Shown here: positions 1 through 11,346 of the stretch, piece after piece
Layout of the letters: each line of letters opens with the position of its first letter
Numbering within the stretch: the first letter of the stretch is position 1
Source of the DNA: Hoeflea algicola
GTDB taxonomy: Bacteria; Pseudomonadota; Alphaproteobacteria; Rhizobiales; Rhizobiaceae
NCBI RefSeq assembly: GCF_026619415.1
Contig: NZ_JAOVZR010000001.1
Span: 1,550,001 to 1,614,000, forward strand
DNA: 64,000 nt
Reading direction: 5' to 3'
The notes under the pieces: model-generated
The model's input: the letters and a program-made list of their open reading frames with translations, nothing else
Database searches by the model: none
Told to the model about the DNA's origin: nothing
Program-made: the position numbers and the translations under genes

Positions 1-189
1 TGAACCGGCCAAGCACTTTTTGGATATTCATGACTTCAATTGTCCGCAGCGCCAACTCGCCTGTGGACAACGAGGACAATGGGAACAAAACTGGAGCTTG
101 GCCGATTCGTACCGATTGCGCGCAGACTCTGCCGCCCGGTCCGGGTATGCCAGACCAATACCCACACCCTGACGAGGATCGAAGACACA
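1..189. other. Leader region upstream of dnaB
   Basis: No gene is supported here. Open frames in this stretch are short and lack recognisable similarity. It presumably carries the dnaB promoter and leader, but I see no convincing -35/-10 pair. Confidence 0.4.
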
Positions 190-1722
<1,533 letters not shown>

Positions 1723-1781
1723 GCTGTTTCATTGTCATCGCTCTCCCCCTCGCCAATTCCGCCGCCACGGTTCGCCTGACG

Positions 1782-2851
1782 GTGGATCTGGCAGCACTCG
1801 CCGCCAACTGGCGTTACATGCGGGATTTTTCCGGAACCGCGCGCTGCGGCGCGGCGGTGAAGGCCAACGCCTATGGCACCGGCGCTGAGCAGGCAGCCCC
1901 TAGGCTGGCGCGCGAAGGCTGCCGGGATTTCTTTATCGCCGATGCCCACGAGGGCGCGCGCCTGCGACCGCTGCTGCCCGATGCCCGAATCTATGTGCTA
2001 AACGGCGTTTTTGATGATTCCTTCGCGCAGATCCTCGCCCACGATCTCATCCCGATCATAAATTCACCCCACCAAGCCGCGTTCTGGCGCGAAAATGCCG
2101 GGACGCGCCCCTATGCGCTGCATGTCGACACCGGCATGAACCGGCTCGGCCTGACGCCTGAGCAGGCCGTGGCGCACGCTGAAGCCGGGGGCCCACAGCC
2201 GGCGCTGCTGATGAGCCATTTCGCCTGTGCCGATGAACCCGATCACCCGCTCAACGCCCGCCAGGTCGAAGTTTTTCAGCGCTCCGACCTGCCTTTCCAG
2301 GCATTGAGGCAAGTCTCGCCAATTCCGGCGGCATCTTTCTCGGAGCCGATACGCATCATGATCTGACCCGTCCCGGCATCGCGCTTTATGGCGGCGAACC
2401 GGTTTCAGGCGTGGCAAACCGGATGCGACCGGTTGTCACCGCCGAAACGCGGGTGCTGGTCATCCGCCATGCGAAAGCAGGCCAGACGGTAAGCTACGGC
2501 GGCGCCCATGTGCTCACCCGCGACAGCCGCATCGCGGTCTGCGGCGTGGGTTACGCCGATGGTTTCCACCGCTCCGGTTCCGGCGCGGGCGTGCCGCTGC
2601 GCTCGGCCGTGCCGCAAGGCGCCTTTGGCGCCATCAACGGCGTGCAGGTGCCGGTGATCGGCAAGGTGACCATGGATTTGACCATGTTTGATGTCACCGA
2701 CCTGCCCGAGGGCGCAGTCAAGCCAGATGACTGGCTGGAATTGCTCGGCGCGACAGTTCCGCTCGAACAGGCAGCCGACGCGGCTGGAACCATCAGCTAT
2801 GAAATGCTGACCTCGCTCGGCCGGCGTTACGACCGTCACTACACCGCCTGA
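1782..2851 (+). pseudogene. alr: Alanine racemase, frameshifted
   Basis: PLP-dependent racemase making D-alanine for peptidoglycan. The sequence encodes a near-complete Alr in two frames. The first part (GTG 1782 to about 2309) carries the PLP-lysine motif AVKANAYG and HVDTGMNRLG. The second part resumes in another frame at ASLANSGGIFLGADTHHDLT and carries the catalytic tyrosine motif GVGYADGF and GKVTMDLTMFDV, ending at 2851. The switch falls near 2300-2312, and a few residues normally present before ASLANSGG seem to be missing. Upstream of GTG 1782 the frame stays open to about 1731 with plausible residues (ATVRLTVDL) but no ATG, GTG or TTG, so the true start is unclear. Both catalytic residues survive, which suggests a recent lesion or a consensus error. 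Confidence 0.85.
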
Positions 2852-2862
2852 AAGGACCTTCC

Positions 2863-4266
2863 TTGGCCAAAGCCCGAACTCAATTCGTCTGTCAGGCCTG
2901 TGGAACCGTGCATGCACGCTGGGCCGGCAAATGCGACGGCTGCGGCGAATGGAACACCATTGTTGAGGATGACACCACCGCCGGCGTCGGCGGCGGGCCG
3001 GGTGCCGCCGCGCGCAAGGGCCGGCCGGTGGCGCTTGCCAGCCTGTCCGGCGAAATCGAGGAAGCGCCGCGTATTTCCACCCAGATCAGCGAGCTCGACC
3101 GAGCCACCGGGGGCGGCTTTGTACGCGGCTCCGCCGTGCTGGTCGGCGGTGATCCCGGCATCGGCAAATCAACGCTGCTGATGCAGGCTGCCGCGGCACT
3201 CGCCCGTCAGGGACACCGGGTGATCTATGTCTCGGGTGAGGAAGCGGTGGCCCAGGTGCGGCTGCGCGCCCAGCGGTTGGGTGCTGCCGACTCGGGCGTG
3301 CTGCTCGCCGCTGAAACCAATGTCGAGGATATTCTGGCCACCCTTGCCGATGGCAAACGCCCCGATTTCGTCATCATCGATTCGATCCAGACATTGTGGA
3401 GCGATCAGGCGGGCTCTGCCCCCGGCACCGTTACCCAGGTGCGTACCGGCGTACATGCCATGGTGCGCTACGCCAAACAGACCGGCGCTGCCATGGTGCT
3501 GGTCGGCCACGTCACCAAGGATGGTCAGATCGCCGGCCCGCGGGTGGTCGAGCACATGGTCGACGCCGTACTTTATTTCGAAGGCGACCGCGGCCACCAC
3601 TACCGTATTCTGCGCACCGTCAAGAACCGCTTCGGCGCTACCGACGAGATCGGCGTGTTCGAAATGTCCGACAAGGGCCTCCGCGAAGTCGCCAATCCAT
3701 CCGAACTGTTCCTGGGCGAGCGCAACGCCAAAGCCCCCGGCGCGGCAGTCTTTGCAGGCATCGAGGGCACGAGGCCAGTGCTGGTCGAGGTTCAGGCGCT
3801 GGTTGCCCCCTCCAGTCTCGGCACCCCGCGCCGCGCTGTCGTGGGGTGGGATTCGGCCCGTCTGTCGATGATCCTGGCCGTGCTTGAAGCCCATTGCGGG
3901 GTGCGCCTTGGCAGCCATGATGTCTACCTCAATATCGCCGGCGGTTACCGCATTGCCGAACCGGCCGCCGATTTGGCGGTGACCGCGGCCCTCGTTTCCT
4001 CCCTTGCCGGGCTTGCCCTTCCGCCCGATTGCGTCTATTTCGGCGAAGTCAGCCTGTCGGGAGCTATCCGGCCGGTCGCGCAAACGGGATTGCGGCTCAA
4101 GGAGGCCGAGAAGCTGGGATTTCCCAGCGCGGTGTTGCCATCAGGCTCCGCCGATCTGCCCGCTCACCGCAGCACCAGCCTGGCGCTGATGGAGGGCTTG
4201 CCGGATCTGGTGGCGCGCATTGCCGGTTCAAAGGCCGCGCAACTGACTGAAGGTGACGAGGACTAA
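2863..4266 (+). CDS. radA: DNA repair protein RadA
   Basis: RadA promotes branch migration of recombination intermediates. The 467-aa product begins with a C4 zinc finger (CQACG...CDGCGEW), then a RecA-like core with Walker A GGDPGIGKST, the RadA-specific motif KNRFG, and a C-terminal Lon-protease-like domain (LNIAGGYRIAEPAADLAV). The start is TTG at 2863, preceded by AAAGGA at 2851-2856. This start gives the family's usual N-terminus, MAKARTQFVCQ. It lies 11 bp after alr, so the two are probably co-transcribed. Confidence 0.96.
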   Translation: MAKARTQFVCQACGTVHARWAGKCDGCGEWNTIVEDDTTAGVGGGPGAAARKGRPVALASLSGEIEEAPRISTQISELDRATGGGFVRGSAVLVGGDPGIGKSTLLMQAAAALARQGHRVIYVSGEEAVAQVRLRAQRLGAADSGVLLAAETNVEDILATLADGKRPDFVIIDSIQTLWSDQAGSAPGTVTQVRTGVHAMVRYAKQTGAAMVLVGHVTKDGQIAGPRVVEHMVDAVLYFEGDRGHHYRILRTVKNRFGATDEIGVFEMSDKGLREVANPSELFLGERNAKAPGAAVFAGIEGTRPVLVEVQALVAPSSLGTPRRAVVGWDSARLSMILAVLEAHCGVRLGSHDVYLNIAGGYRIAEPAADLAVTAALVSSLAGLALPPDCVYFGEVSLSGAIRPVAQTGLRLKEAEKLGFPSAVLPSGSADLPAHRSTSLALMEGLPDLVARIAGSKAAQLTEGDED

Positions 4267-4334
4267 ACTGAATTCAGCCCATCCGGGCGCCCGAACGGGC
4301 GATGGGGGGCAGAGCCTGAACGGAACGCGATTTC

Positions 4335-4895
4335 ATGCCTATTACCCTTCTCGACGGCATCTTGCTTGGCATCACGCTATTTTCGGCGGTGCTGGCCATG
4401 GTCCGTGGCTTTTCGCGCGAGATCCTCGCAGTCGCGTCCTGGATCGCAGCGGCTGCAGCCGCCTATTTCCTCTATCCGGTGCTCGCGCCCTTCGCCATGA
4501 AATACACCGATTCCGAAAAGGTCGCGATGATCGGCTCGGCGGCCGTTGTATTCCTGGTCGCGCTGATCATCGTCTCCTACATCACCATGCGCCTTGCCGA
4601 TTTCATTATCGACAGCCGCATCGGCGCCCTCGACCGGACGCTCGGCTTCGTGTTTGGCGCGGCCCGCGGCGTTCTCCTGGTCGTGGTCGCCATGTTGTTC
4701 TTCAATTGGCTGGTCGCGGCGCCAAAGCAACCCGAATGGGTCGCCACCGCGAAATCCAAGCCGATGCTTGATTCGCTTGGCGCGCGGTTGGTCAACATGT
4801 TGCCCGATGACGCTGACGCGACCATCCTCGAGCGGCTGCGCGGCGGCGGCGATGAAAAGCCTGCCTCCGAGGAAGCGCCCGCAACAAGCGGATGA
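4335..4895 (+). CDS. cvpA: CvpA family membrane protein
   Basis: Integral membrane protein of the CvpA family, named for colicin V production in E. coli and commonly found beside purF. The 186-aa product starts PITLLDGILLGITLFSAV and has about four hydrophobic segments (roughly residues 5-25, 30-48, 63-85 and 100-122), with the conserved RGFSREIL loop after the first. The tail after residue 150 is hydrophilic. It sits between radA and purF, an arrangement common in rhizobia. The molecular role in this organism is not evident from sequence. Confidence 0.9.
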   Translation: MPITLLDGILLGITLFSAVLAMVRGFSREILAVASWIAAAAAAYFLYPVLAPFAMKYTDSEKVAMIGSAAVVFLVALIIVSYITMRLADFIIDSRIGALDRTLGFVFGAARGVLLVVVAMLFFNWLVAAPKQPEWVATAKSKPMLDSLGARLVNMLPDDADATILERLRGGGDEKPASEEAPATSG

Positions 4896-4948
4896 CTGTT
4901 TCCGGTCGGGAGCACTCCGGCCGGCCTGTTGGAAAAGGTCCGACGCAA

Positions 4949-6418
4949 ATGACTGATACTGGCTCGACGCCGCTCGACAACGAAGCTGACTGCTTCCACG
5001 ACGAATGCGGGGTATTTGGAATATTTGGCAAGGATGATGCGGCGGCTGTCGTAACTCTTGGCCTGCATGCGCTTCAGCACCGGGGACAGGAAGCGGCGGG
5101 GATCGCCTCCTACACCGGCCAGCAGTTTGCCGTCGAGCGCCACGTCGGCCTGATTGGCGACACGTTCACCAAGCGCTCGATCATGGACCGGTTGTCAGGC
5201 GACCGCGCCATCGGCCACACCCGCTACTCCACCACCGGCGGCGAAGGCCTGCGCAATGTCCAGCCGCTGTTTGCTGAATTTGCCGGTGGCGGCTTTGCCA
5301 TCGCCCACAATGGCAACATCACCAACGCCCTTACCGTCCAGCGCGAGTTGCAAAAGCGCGGCGCGATCTTCTCATCCACCTCTGACACCGAAACCATCCT
5401 GCATCTGATCGCGGTCAGCGAGAAAACCCACATCGTTCCCAAATTCATCGATGCCATCATGCAGCTTGAAGGCGCTTATTCGCTGGTCGGCCTGTCGGAA
5501 AAGAAAATGATTGGCGCGCGCGACCCGCTGGGAATCCGGCCGCTGGTGCTGGGCGACCTCGACGGCGCCTATATCCTGGCATCGGAAACCTGCGCGCTCG
5601 ACATCATCGGCGCGCGCTTCGTCCGCGACATCTCTCCTGGCGAAGTGGTGGTGATCACCGAAAAGGGTGTCGAGAGCCATTTCCCGTTCGAGAAGCAACC
5701 GCCACGGCTGTGCATATTCGAGTATGTCTATTTTGCCCGCCCCGATTCGATCATCGAAGGCCGCAATGTCTACGAGGTGCGCAAGCGGATCGGCGAGGAA
5801 CTGGCGCGCGAAGCCCCCGTCACCGCCGACCTGGTGATTCCGGTGCCCGATTCGGGAACCCCGGCGGCCATCGGCTTTTCCCAGGGCGCCAACATCCCGT
5901 TTGAGCTCGGCATCATCCGCAATCATTATGTCGGCCGCACCTTCATTGCGCCGTCTGCCTCGATCCGGCACATGGGCGTAAAACTCAAGCACAACGCCAA
6001 CCGGGCAATGATCGAGGGCAAGAGTGTTGTGCTGGTCGACGATTCCATCGTCCGCGGCACCACCAGTCAGAAAATCGTGCAGATGGTACGCGAAGCCGGC
6101 GCCCGCGAAGTGCATATGCGCATCGCCTCGCCGCCAACCATGTCGTCATGCTATTACGGTGTCGACACGCCGGAAAAATCCAAGCTTCTGGCGTCGCGCA
6201 TGACTGTTGAGCAAATGGCGGATTTCATCCGCGTCGACAGTCTCGGCTTCCTGAGCATTGACGGGCTCTACCGCGCGGTTCGCGAACCCAGCCGCAACGC
6301 AGAGTGTCCTCAATTCTGTGACGCCTGCTTTACCGGCGACTACCCGACAGCGCTCACCGACCAGGGCGACCAGGGCGATGTGCGTCGCCTGTCGTTGCTG
6401 CTTGGCAACAACGGATAA
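4949..6418 (+). CDS. purF: Amidophosphoribosyltransferase PurF
   Basis: First committed step of purine synthesis: PRPP + glutamine to 5-phosphoribosylamine. The 489-aa protein has an N-terminal glutamine amidotransferase domain whose nucleophilic cysteine is in ECGVFGIFG, after a short propeptide. The phosphoribosyltransferase domain follows, with the PRPP-binding loop VVLVDDSIVRGTT. ATG 4949 is preferred over ATG 4892, which overlaps the end of cvpA, because it leaves a family-like short leader before the cysteine. The SDR gene follows after 9 bp. Confidence 0.97.
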   Translation: MTDTGSTPLDNEADCFHDECGVFGIFGKDDAAAVVTLGLHALQHRGQEAAGIASYTGQQFAVERHVGLIGDTFTKRSIMDRLSGDRAIGHTRYSTTGGEGLRNVQPLFAEFAGGGFAIAHNGNITNALTVQRELQKRGAIFSSTSDTETILHLIAVSEKTHIVPKFIDAIMQLEGAYSLVGLSEKKMIGARDPLGIRPLVLGDLDGAYILASETCALDIIGARFVRDISPGEVVVITEKGVESHFPFEKQPPRLCIFEYVYFARPDSIIEGRNVYEVRKRIGEELAREAPVTADLVIPVPDSGTPAAIGFSQGANIPFELGIIRNHYVGRTFIAPSASIRHMGVKLKHNANRAMIEGKSVVLVDDSIVRGTTSQKIVQMVREAGAREVHMRIASPPTMSSCYYGVDTPEKSKLLASRMTVEQMADFIRVDSLGFLSIDGLYRAVREPSRNAECPQFCDACFTGDYPTALTDQGDQGDVRRLSLLLGNNG

Positions 6419-6427
6419 TTCACAACC

Positions 6428-7165
6428 ATGGCATCTCTTGACGGACGTATCGCGCTTGTCACCGGCGCTTCCCGAGGTATCGGCTACTGGACCGCCCTGG
6501 CGCTGGCCAGAGAGGGCGCGCATGTGATTGCCGTTGCCCGCACCACCGGCGGTCTCGAAGAACTCGATGACGCCATTCAGGCCGAGGGCGGCAGCGCCAC
6601 CCTGGTGCCGATGGATCTGACTGACATGCCGGCGATCGACCGGCTCGGCGGCGCCATCAACGAGCGCTGGGGCAAGCTCGATATCCTGGTTGCCAATGCC
6701 GCAGTGCTGGGAACGATTTCGCCGATCGGCCATGTCGAGGCCAAGGTGTTCGACAAGGTCATGGCAATCAATGTGACGGCCACCTGGCGGGTGATCCGTT
6801 CGGTAGAACCGCTGCTGATCAAATCTGATGCCGGACGGGCGCTTCTGCTGTCGGCTGGTGTTGCCGAAAACCCGCGTGCCTTCTGGGGTCCCTACGCGGC
6901 TTCCAAGGCGGCTGTCGAATCACTGGCACGGACATGGGCTGCGGAAACCGTCAAAACCCCACTTTGCGTCAATTCGGTCAATCCCGGTGCGACCCGCACA
7001 GCGATGCGGGCGTTGGCAGTCCCGGGCGAAGATCCCAAGACGCTTCCGCATCCTTCCGAAGTTGCCGACCGGCTGGTCCCGCTGTGCGGCCCCGATTGCA
7101 CCGAGACTGGCAGATTGTTCCGGGTTTCCGATAACCGCTTCTTCGATTATCCGGTTTCGCAATAG
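6428..7165 (+). CDS. Short-chain dehydrogenase/reductase
   Basis: A 245-aa classical SDR, an NAD(P)-dependent oxidoreductase with a Rossmann fold. It shows the cofactor motif TGASRGIG near residue 13, the NAA motif (VANAAVLG), a serine in LLLSAGVAEN, and YAASK with the catalytic tyrosine and lysine. The substrate is unknown. It follows purF by 9 bp and is probably co-transcribed with it. An SDR directly after purF is a familiar arrangement in rhizobia, but this does not establish a role in purine synthesis. Confidence 0.85.
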   Translation: MASLDGRIALVTGASRGIGYWTALALAREGAHVIAVARTTGGLEELDDAIQAEGGSATLVPMDLTDMPAIDRLGGAINERWGKLDILVANAAVLGTISPIGHVEAKVFDKVMAINVTATWRVIRSVEPLLIKSDAGRALLLSAGVAENPRAFWGPYAASKAAVESLARTWAAETVKTPLCVNSVNPGATRTAMRALAVPGEDPKTLPHPSEVADRLVPLCGPDCTETGRLFRVSDNRFFDYPVSQ

Positions 7166-7292
7166 CCGGGGTCCCTCCCCGACACCCTGTCGCTTCCAAT
7201 TAGTCCGGACAGTGTCTAGGCTTCCATCTGAAAACAGCCACTTGGCCGGGTATCCGTGCCACCGCGGCTGTTCGTGATGAGGGAGCTAGTCA

Positions 7293-9530
7293 ATGTCGGG
7301 CACCGCAGCGACGCTGATCGTCATTCTATTGGCGGTCGGCCTGATCGCAGCTTTTTACACCGCCAGAACCTACAGGGTCGGCTGGGTGCAGGGTATCGGC
7401 TTGCTGAAGCTGCGCACGCTGTTCCGGCTGGAATTGCCCGAGGGCAAACTGGCCGGCTCCGACGAAACGAATGGCCCGGTCATCCATGTCTATTCGCGCC
7501 AGTCGGGTCTCGACGTCGCGGTGCTGTGGAGCGTGCTCGACCGCCAATGCCTGCATCTGCTGCATGCCGACGATCGCCGCTCGCTCACCCTGTTCGGCAT
7601 GCGGCTGTTTGCCCGTACCGGCGCCGATGACTATAACCAAGCGCTGGAAGCGGCGCTGGCTTCCGGTGCATCGGTCACGGTGCCGTTCCCGCCCGACATC
7701 GAACCCTCGCAGGAAACGCTTGAAAATTATGCCGATCTGGCACGTTTGGCGCGCAAGCACCGCGCGCGGCTCAATGCCTTTCATGTCGGTGGAGCCGTGT
7801 TCTCTCTCTGGTCAGCCCGCCCGCCCGCCGAGGCGCCACGGAAGTTCCTGCCACGCCTGAGGCTCGCGCAATCGGGTCTGCTGGATCTTTGCGACCCCAC
7901 GCCGCCCGCCAATGGCGCCACCGCGGCCCGTGACCAGGACCGGATCCACGACCTGCTGGCGCTTGCCCGCTTCAACAGCAATGACTTCAGCCGCGGTCTG
8001 TTTCTGGCGTTTCGCGACGCCGCCGACCGATACGGCAGATCGGACCCCGTGCTCGAAGATGCGCTTGGCGGCAAGCTTACCTACAAGCGCCTGCTGGTGG
8101 GCGCGCGGGCACTTGGCGCCCGGTTCGAAAAGATCAGTCAGCCCGGCGAGGCACTCGGCGTGCTGCTGCCCAATGCCAATGCCGTGATGGTGACATTTTT
8201 GGCGATCCAGTCAGCCGGCCGTGTTGCCGCCATGCTCAATTACACCGCCGGTCCGGCGGCGATCCTGTCGGCGCTGTCGACCGCGAAGATAAAGTCCGTG
8301 CTGGTCAGCCGCGCCTTCATCGAAAAGGCTGGGCTCGAGCCGTTGGTCGAGGCCATCACCGGCGCTGGGGTCACCATCGTCTGGCTCGAAGACCTGCGCG
8401 AAAGCATTACATTTCTTGAAAAAGCCAGTGCCTTTATCAATTGGCGGCGGCCATTGCGGCCGGTCAACGCCGCCGATCCGGCGGTAATCCTGTTCACCTC
8501 CGGCTCCGAGGGCACGCCCAAAGGCGTTGTGCTGTCGCACAAGAACCTGCACGCCAACGCAGCCCAGGCCGAAGCACGCATCGACATTTCACCCAAGGAC
8601 AAGCTGTTTAACGTGCTGCCGGTGTTCCACTCGTTTGGACTCACCGGCGGCGCCATCCTGCCGTTGCTGTTTGGCGTCAGACTGTTCTTCTACCCCTCGC
8701 CGCTGCATTACCGGATTATCCCGGCTGTGGCGCGTGAGGTCAGGCCGACGATCCTGTTTGGCACCGATACCTTTCTGGCCGGCTATGCACGAACTGCCAA
8801 GGATACCGATTTCGAGAGCCTGCGGCTGATCGTGGCTGGCGCCGAGGCTGTTCGCGATGAAACGAGAAGGGTCTACCACCAGCGTTTCGGTGCTGCGATC
8901 CTGGAAGGTTTCGGCATGACCGAGGTTGCCCCGGTGGCAGCGGTCAATTCCGCAAGCCATGGCAAGGACGGCACCGTTGGCCGGTTATTGCCGGCAATGG
9001 CGCTCAGGCTCGAGCCGGTGGAGGGAATCAGCACTGGCGGCAGGCTGTTCGTCTCCGGCCCCAATGTCATGCTTGGCTACATGCGGGCCAGCGCCCCCGG
9101 CGTGCTTGAGCCGCTTGCCGACGGTTGGCACGATTCAGGTGATATCGTCGAAATTGACGGTAACGGCTTCATCGCCATTCGCGGCCGGGCCAAGCGCTTC
9201 GCCAAAATTGCCGGCGAGATGGTCTCCTTGGGTGCGATCGAACTGTTGGTGCAGAAGCTCTGGCCGGAGGCTCAGCACGCAGCCGTGGCCGTCGAGGATA
9301 CCCGCAAGGGCGAACGCATCGTGCTGGTAACCACCAAGATGCCGGCGCTGCGCGAAGAATTGCGCAGCTATTCCCGCCGTTTCGGTGCCGCTGATCTGAT
9401 GGTACCGGGCGAGATCATCAATGTGGAGGAAATCCCGGTGCTGGGATCAGGCAAGACCGATTATGTCAGCGCCCAGAAAATCGTCGACGAGTGGGTAAGC
9501 TCACACCAGGCCGGCGGCAAAGCCGATTAA
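7293..9530 (+). CDS. Aas-like AMP-dependent acyl-ACP synthetase with degenerate acyltransferase region
   Basis: A 745-aa protein with an N-terminal membrane segment (residues 5-23), a 200-residue region and a C-terminal acyl-adenylate synthetase domain. The synthetase half has the AMP-binding motif ILFTSGSEGTPKGVVLSHK, EGFGMTEVAPV, and DGWHDSGDIVEID followed by GRAKRFAKIAGE. The layout matches Aas (2-acyl-glycerophosphoethanolamine acyltransferase/acyl-ACP synthetase), which re-acylates lysophospholipids. However, no HX4D acyltransferase motif is visible in the N-terminal part, so that half may be inactive. A GAGGGAG ribosome-binding site precedes ATG 7293. It converges on pssA. Confidence 0.8.
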   Translation: MSGTAATLIVILLAVGLIAAFYTARTYRVGWVQGIGLLKLRTLFRLELPEGKLAGSDETNGPVIHVYSRQSGLDVAVLWSVLDRQCLHLLHADDRRSLTLFGMRLFARTGADDYNQALEAALASGASVTVPFPPDIEPSQETLENYADLARLARKHRARLNAFHVGGAVFSLWSARPPAEAPRKFLPRLRLAQSGLLDLCDPTPPANGATAARDQDRIHDLLALARFNSNDFSRGLFLAFRDAADRYGRSDPVLEDALGGKLTYKRLLVGARALGARFEKISQPGEALGVLLPNANAVMVTFLAIQSAGRVAAMLNYTAGPAAILSALSTAKIKSVLVSRAFIEKAGLEPLVEAITGAGVTIVWLEDLRESITFLEKASAFINWRRPLRPVNAADPAVILFTSGSEGTPKGVVLSHKNLHANAAQAEARIDISPKDKLFNVLPVFHSFGLTGGAILPLLFGVRLFFYPSPLHYRIIPAVAREVRPTILFGTDTFLAGYARTAKDTDFESLRLIVAGAEAVRDETRRVYHQRFGAAILEGFGMTEVAPVAAVNSASHGKDGTVGRLLPAMALRLEPVEGISTGGRLFVSGPNVMLGYMRASAPGVLEPLADGWHDSGDIVEIDGNGFIAIRGRAKRFAKIAGEMVSLGAIELLVQKLWPEAQHAAVAVEDTRKGERIVLVTTKMPALREELRSYSRRFGAADLMVPGEIINVEEIPVLGSGKTDYVSAQKIVDEWVSSHQAGGKAD

Positions 9531-9588
9531 AGCTACCGCACGCTTGCGTGGCCAGCGAAGCGCGCAAGAGCACCACACGGGTTCTCTA

Positions 9589-10473
9589 CTAATCGGGTTT
9601 GCTGTCGCTTTCAGGTGGCGCCGGCGTGGCTTCAGATGCCGCATTGGCGGCTTTCCGCGTCGCGGCCTTCGGCCCGTATTTGCGCGACCATGCCGCTGCA
9701 CCGAAAGGCAACGACGCCAGATAGGCGATCGCCGTCAGCGTCAGTGTTTCCCAGGTAAAGCTCATCAGCAGTGAGACATAGACCACTGCGACCAGAATGA
9801 ACGGCATGAACAGATCGCGGCGCACGCCGCTGCTGACGCTCTTGCCCGAATAGACCGGCACCCGGCTGACCAACAGAAAGCCGATGAACATGGTGTAGGC
9901 TGCGGCAATGAACCCGGTGCTGCGATCGATCGGCATGCCGAGAAAGCCGAAATAAACCGGCAGCATCACCAGCAACGCCCCGGCGGGCGCCGGAACCCCG
10001 ACAAAATAATATTTGAGCCAGATCGGCTTGCTGCCAGTCTCGGAAATCACATTGAAACGCGCCAGCCGCAGTCCCGCTGCCACCGTGTAGACGATAGCAG
10101 CGATCCAGCCGAAAGAACGCGCCTGGTCTAGGATAAAGACATAGAGCACCAGCGCCGGTGCGACGCCGAAATTGACGATGTCGGCAAGCGAATCCATTTG
10201 CGCGCCGAACTTAGACTGGGCCTTCAACAGCCGCGCCACCCGGCCGTCAATACCATCGAGAAACGCCGCCAGCAAAACCATGGCGACCGCCATTTCGAAG
10301 CGGTTTTCAAATGCCAGCCGGATCCCGGTCAATCCGGCGCAAATCGCCAGCACCGTGATCAGGTTGGGGATCAGCATGCGAAACGGAATTTCCCGCAGCC
10401 GTGGCCCCCGCCCCTCATCCAGAACATCGGGCTCGTAGGGCAGAAACGGTGTTTGTGTGTCTTTGTCTTTCAT
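9589..10473 (-). CDS. pssA: CDP-diacylglycerol-serine O-phosphatidyltransferase
   Basis: Integral membrane enzyme making phosphatidylserine from CDP-diacylglycerol and serine, the precursor of phosphatidylethanolamine. The 294-aa protein has the CDP-alcohol phosphatidyltransferase signature: DGIDGRVAR, then FG, then the aspartates of MDSLAD. About seven hydrophobic segments follow a hydrophilic N-terminus of about 30 residues. The C-terminus (after about residue 260) is Ala/Lys-rich and hydrophilic. It lies 15 bp downstream of psd on the same strand, so the two successive steps are probably one operon. Confidence 0.95.
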   Translation of the reverse strand: MKDKDTQTPFLPYEPDVLDEGRGPRLREIPFRMLIPNLITVLAICAGLTGIRLAFENRFEMAVAMVLLAAFLDGIDGRVARLLKAQSKFGAQMDSLADIVNFGVAPALVLYVFILDQARSFGWIAAIVYTVAAGLRLARFNVISETGSKPIWLKYYFVGVPAPAGALLVMLPVYFGFLGMPIDRSTGFIAAAYTMFIGFLLVSRVPVYSGKSVSSGVRRDLFMPFILVAVVYVSLLMSFTWETLTLTAIAYLASLPFGAAAWSRKYGPKAATRKAANAASEATPAPPESDSKPD

Positions 10474-10488
10474 GAGTTTATAACCGCA

Positions 10489-11187
10489 TCAGTCGCGCCG
10501 ACTGACCACAGGCCCCTTGGCTGATCCAAATTCGGCGAGCATGGTTTCGCCGGCGATTGCCGTCTGTCCGACACTGACCAGCGGCCGTGCACCAGCGGGC
10601 AGAAACACATCCAGTCGGGAGCCGAAACGGATCAGGCCGAACCGCTCACCGGCGTCAAGATGCTCGCCCTGCTCAGACCAGCACAGGATCCGCCGCGCCA
10701 CCAGGCCGGCGATCTGCACCACCCCGATTTCGCCATGGCGGGTTTCCAGCACAAGGCCGCTGCGTTCATTTTCGGTGCTTGCCTTGTCGAGTTCGGCGTT
10801 GAGGAACGATCCCTTGGAATAGACCTTGCGAACTATCCGGCCCTGCACGGGCGCCCGGTTCACGTGGCAATTGAAGACATTCATGAAAACCGAGATCCGC
10901 AGCATCTCGGACGATCCCAACCCCAGTTCTTCGGGCGGTGTCATCCGCACCACCGAGGAGACCCTGCCATCGGCGGGACTGATCACCAGATCGTCGTCCA
11001 GCGGCGTCACCCGTTCCGGGTCACGAAAGAAATAGGCGCACCAGGCAGTCAACACCAGACCGATCCAGAACAGCGGATCGGCGATAAAACCAAGCAGAAC
11101 AGAAGCGCCAAAAAACGCGGCGACAAATTTGTAGCCTTCCCGGTGAACCGGGACCAGCGCATTGCGAACGCTGTCAAAGATGCTCAT
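10489..11187 (-). CDS. psd: Phosphatidylserine decarboxylase
   Basis: Pyruvoyl-dependent decarboxylase converting phosphatidylserine to phosphatidylethanolamine. The 232-aa product is the short bacterial form. It has two hydrophobic N-terminal segments, the motif [30 protein letters not shown], and the self-cleavage site around Gly-Ser in [13 protein letters not shown], which generates the pyruvoyl group. It is the upstream gene of the psd-pssA pair. Confidence 0.95.
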   Translation of the reverse strand: MSIFDSVRNALVPVHREGYKFVAAFFGASVLLGFIADPLFWIGLVLTAWCAYFFRDPERVTPLDDDLVISPADGRVSSVVRMTPPEELGLGSSEMLRISVFMNVFNCHVNRAPVQGRIVRKVYSKGSFLNAELDKASTENERSGLVLETRHGEIGVVQIAGLVARRILCWSEQGEHLDAGERFGLIRFGSRLDVFLPAGARPLVSVGQTAIAGETMLAEFGSAKGPVVSRRD

Positions 11188-11346
11188 GACGAAATTCCCC
11201 GAGATGTGTGCTGGCCGTGCCTACAGCAATTCGGACCCAAGTGGAAACCACTTTGCACCGGTAATTGCAATCCCGTCCGGCAAAGTCGGGCAGGCAATTG
11301 GCGCAAGCGGCGGCAATCGCCGCCGCCAACAGGCCCAATCCCCGCG

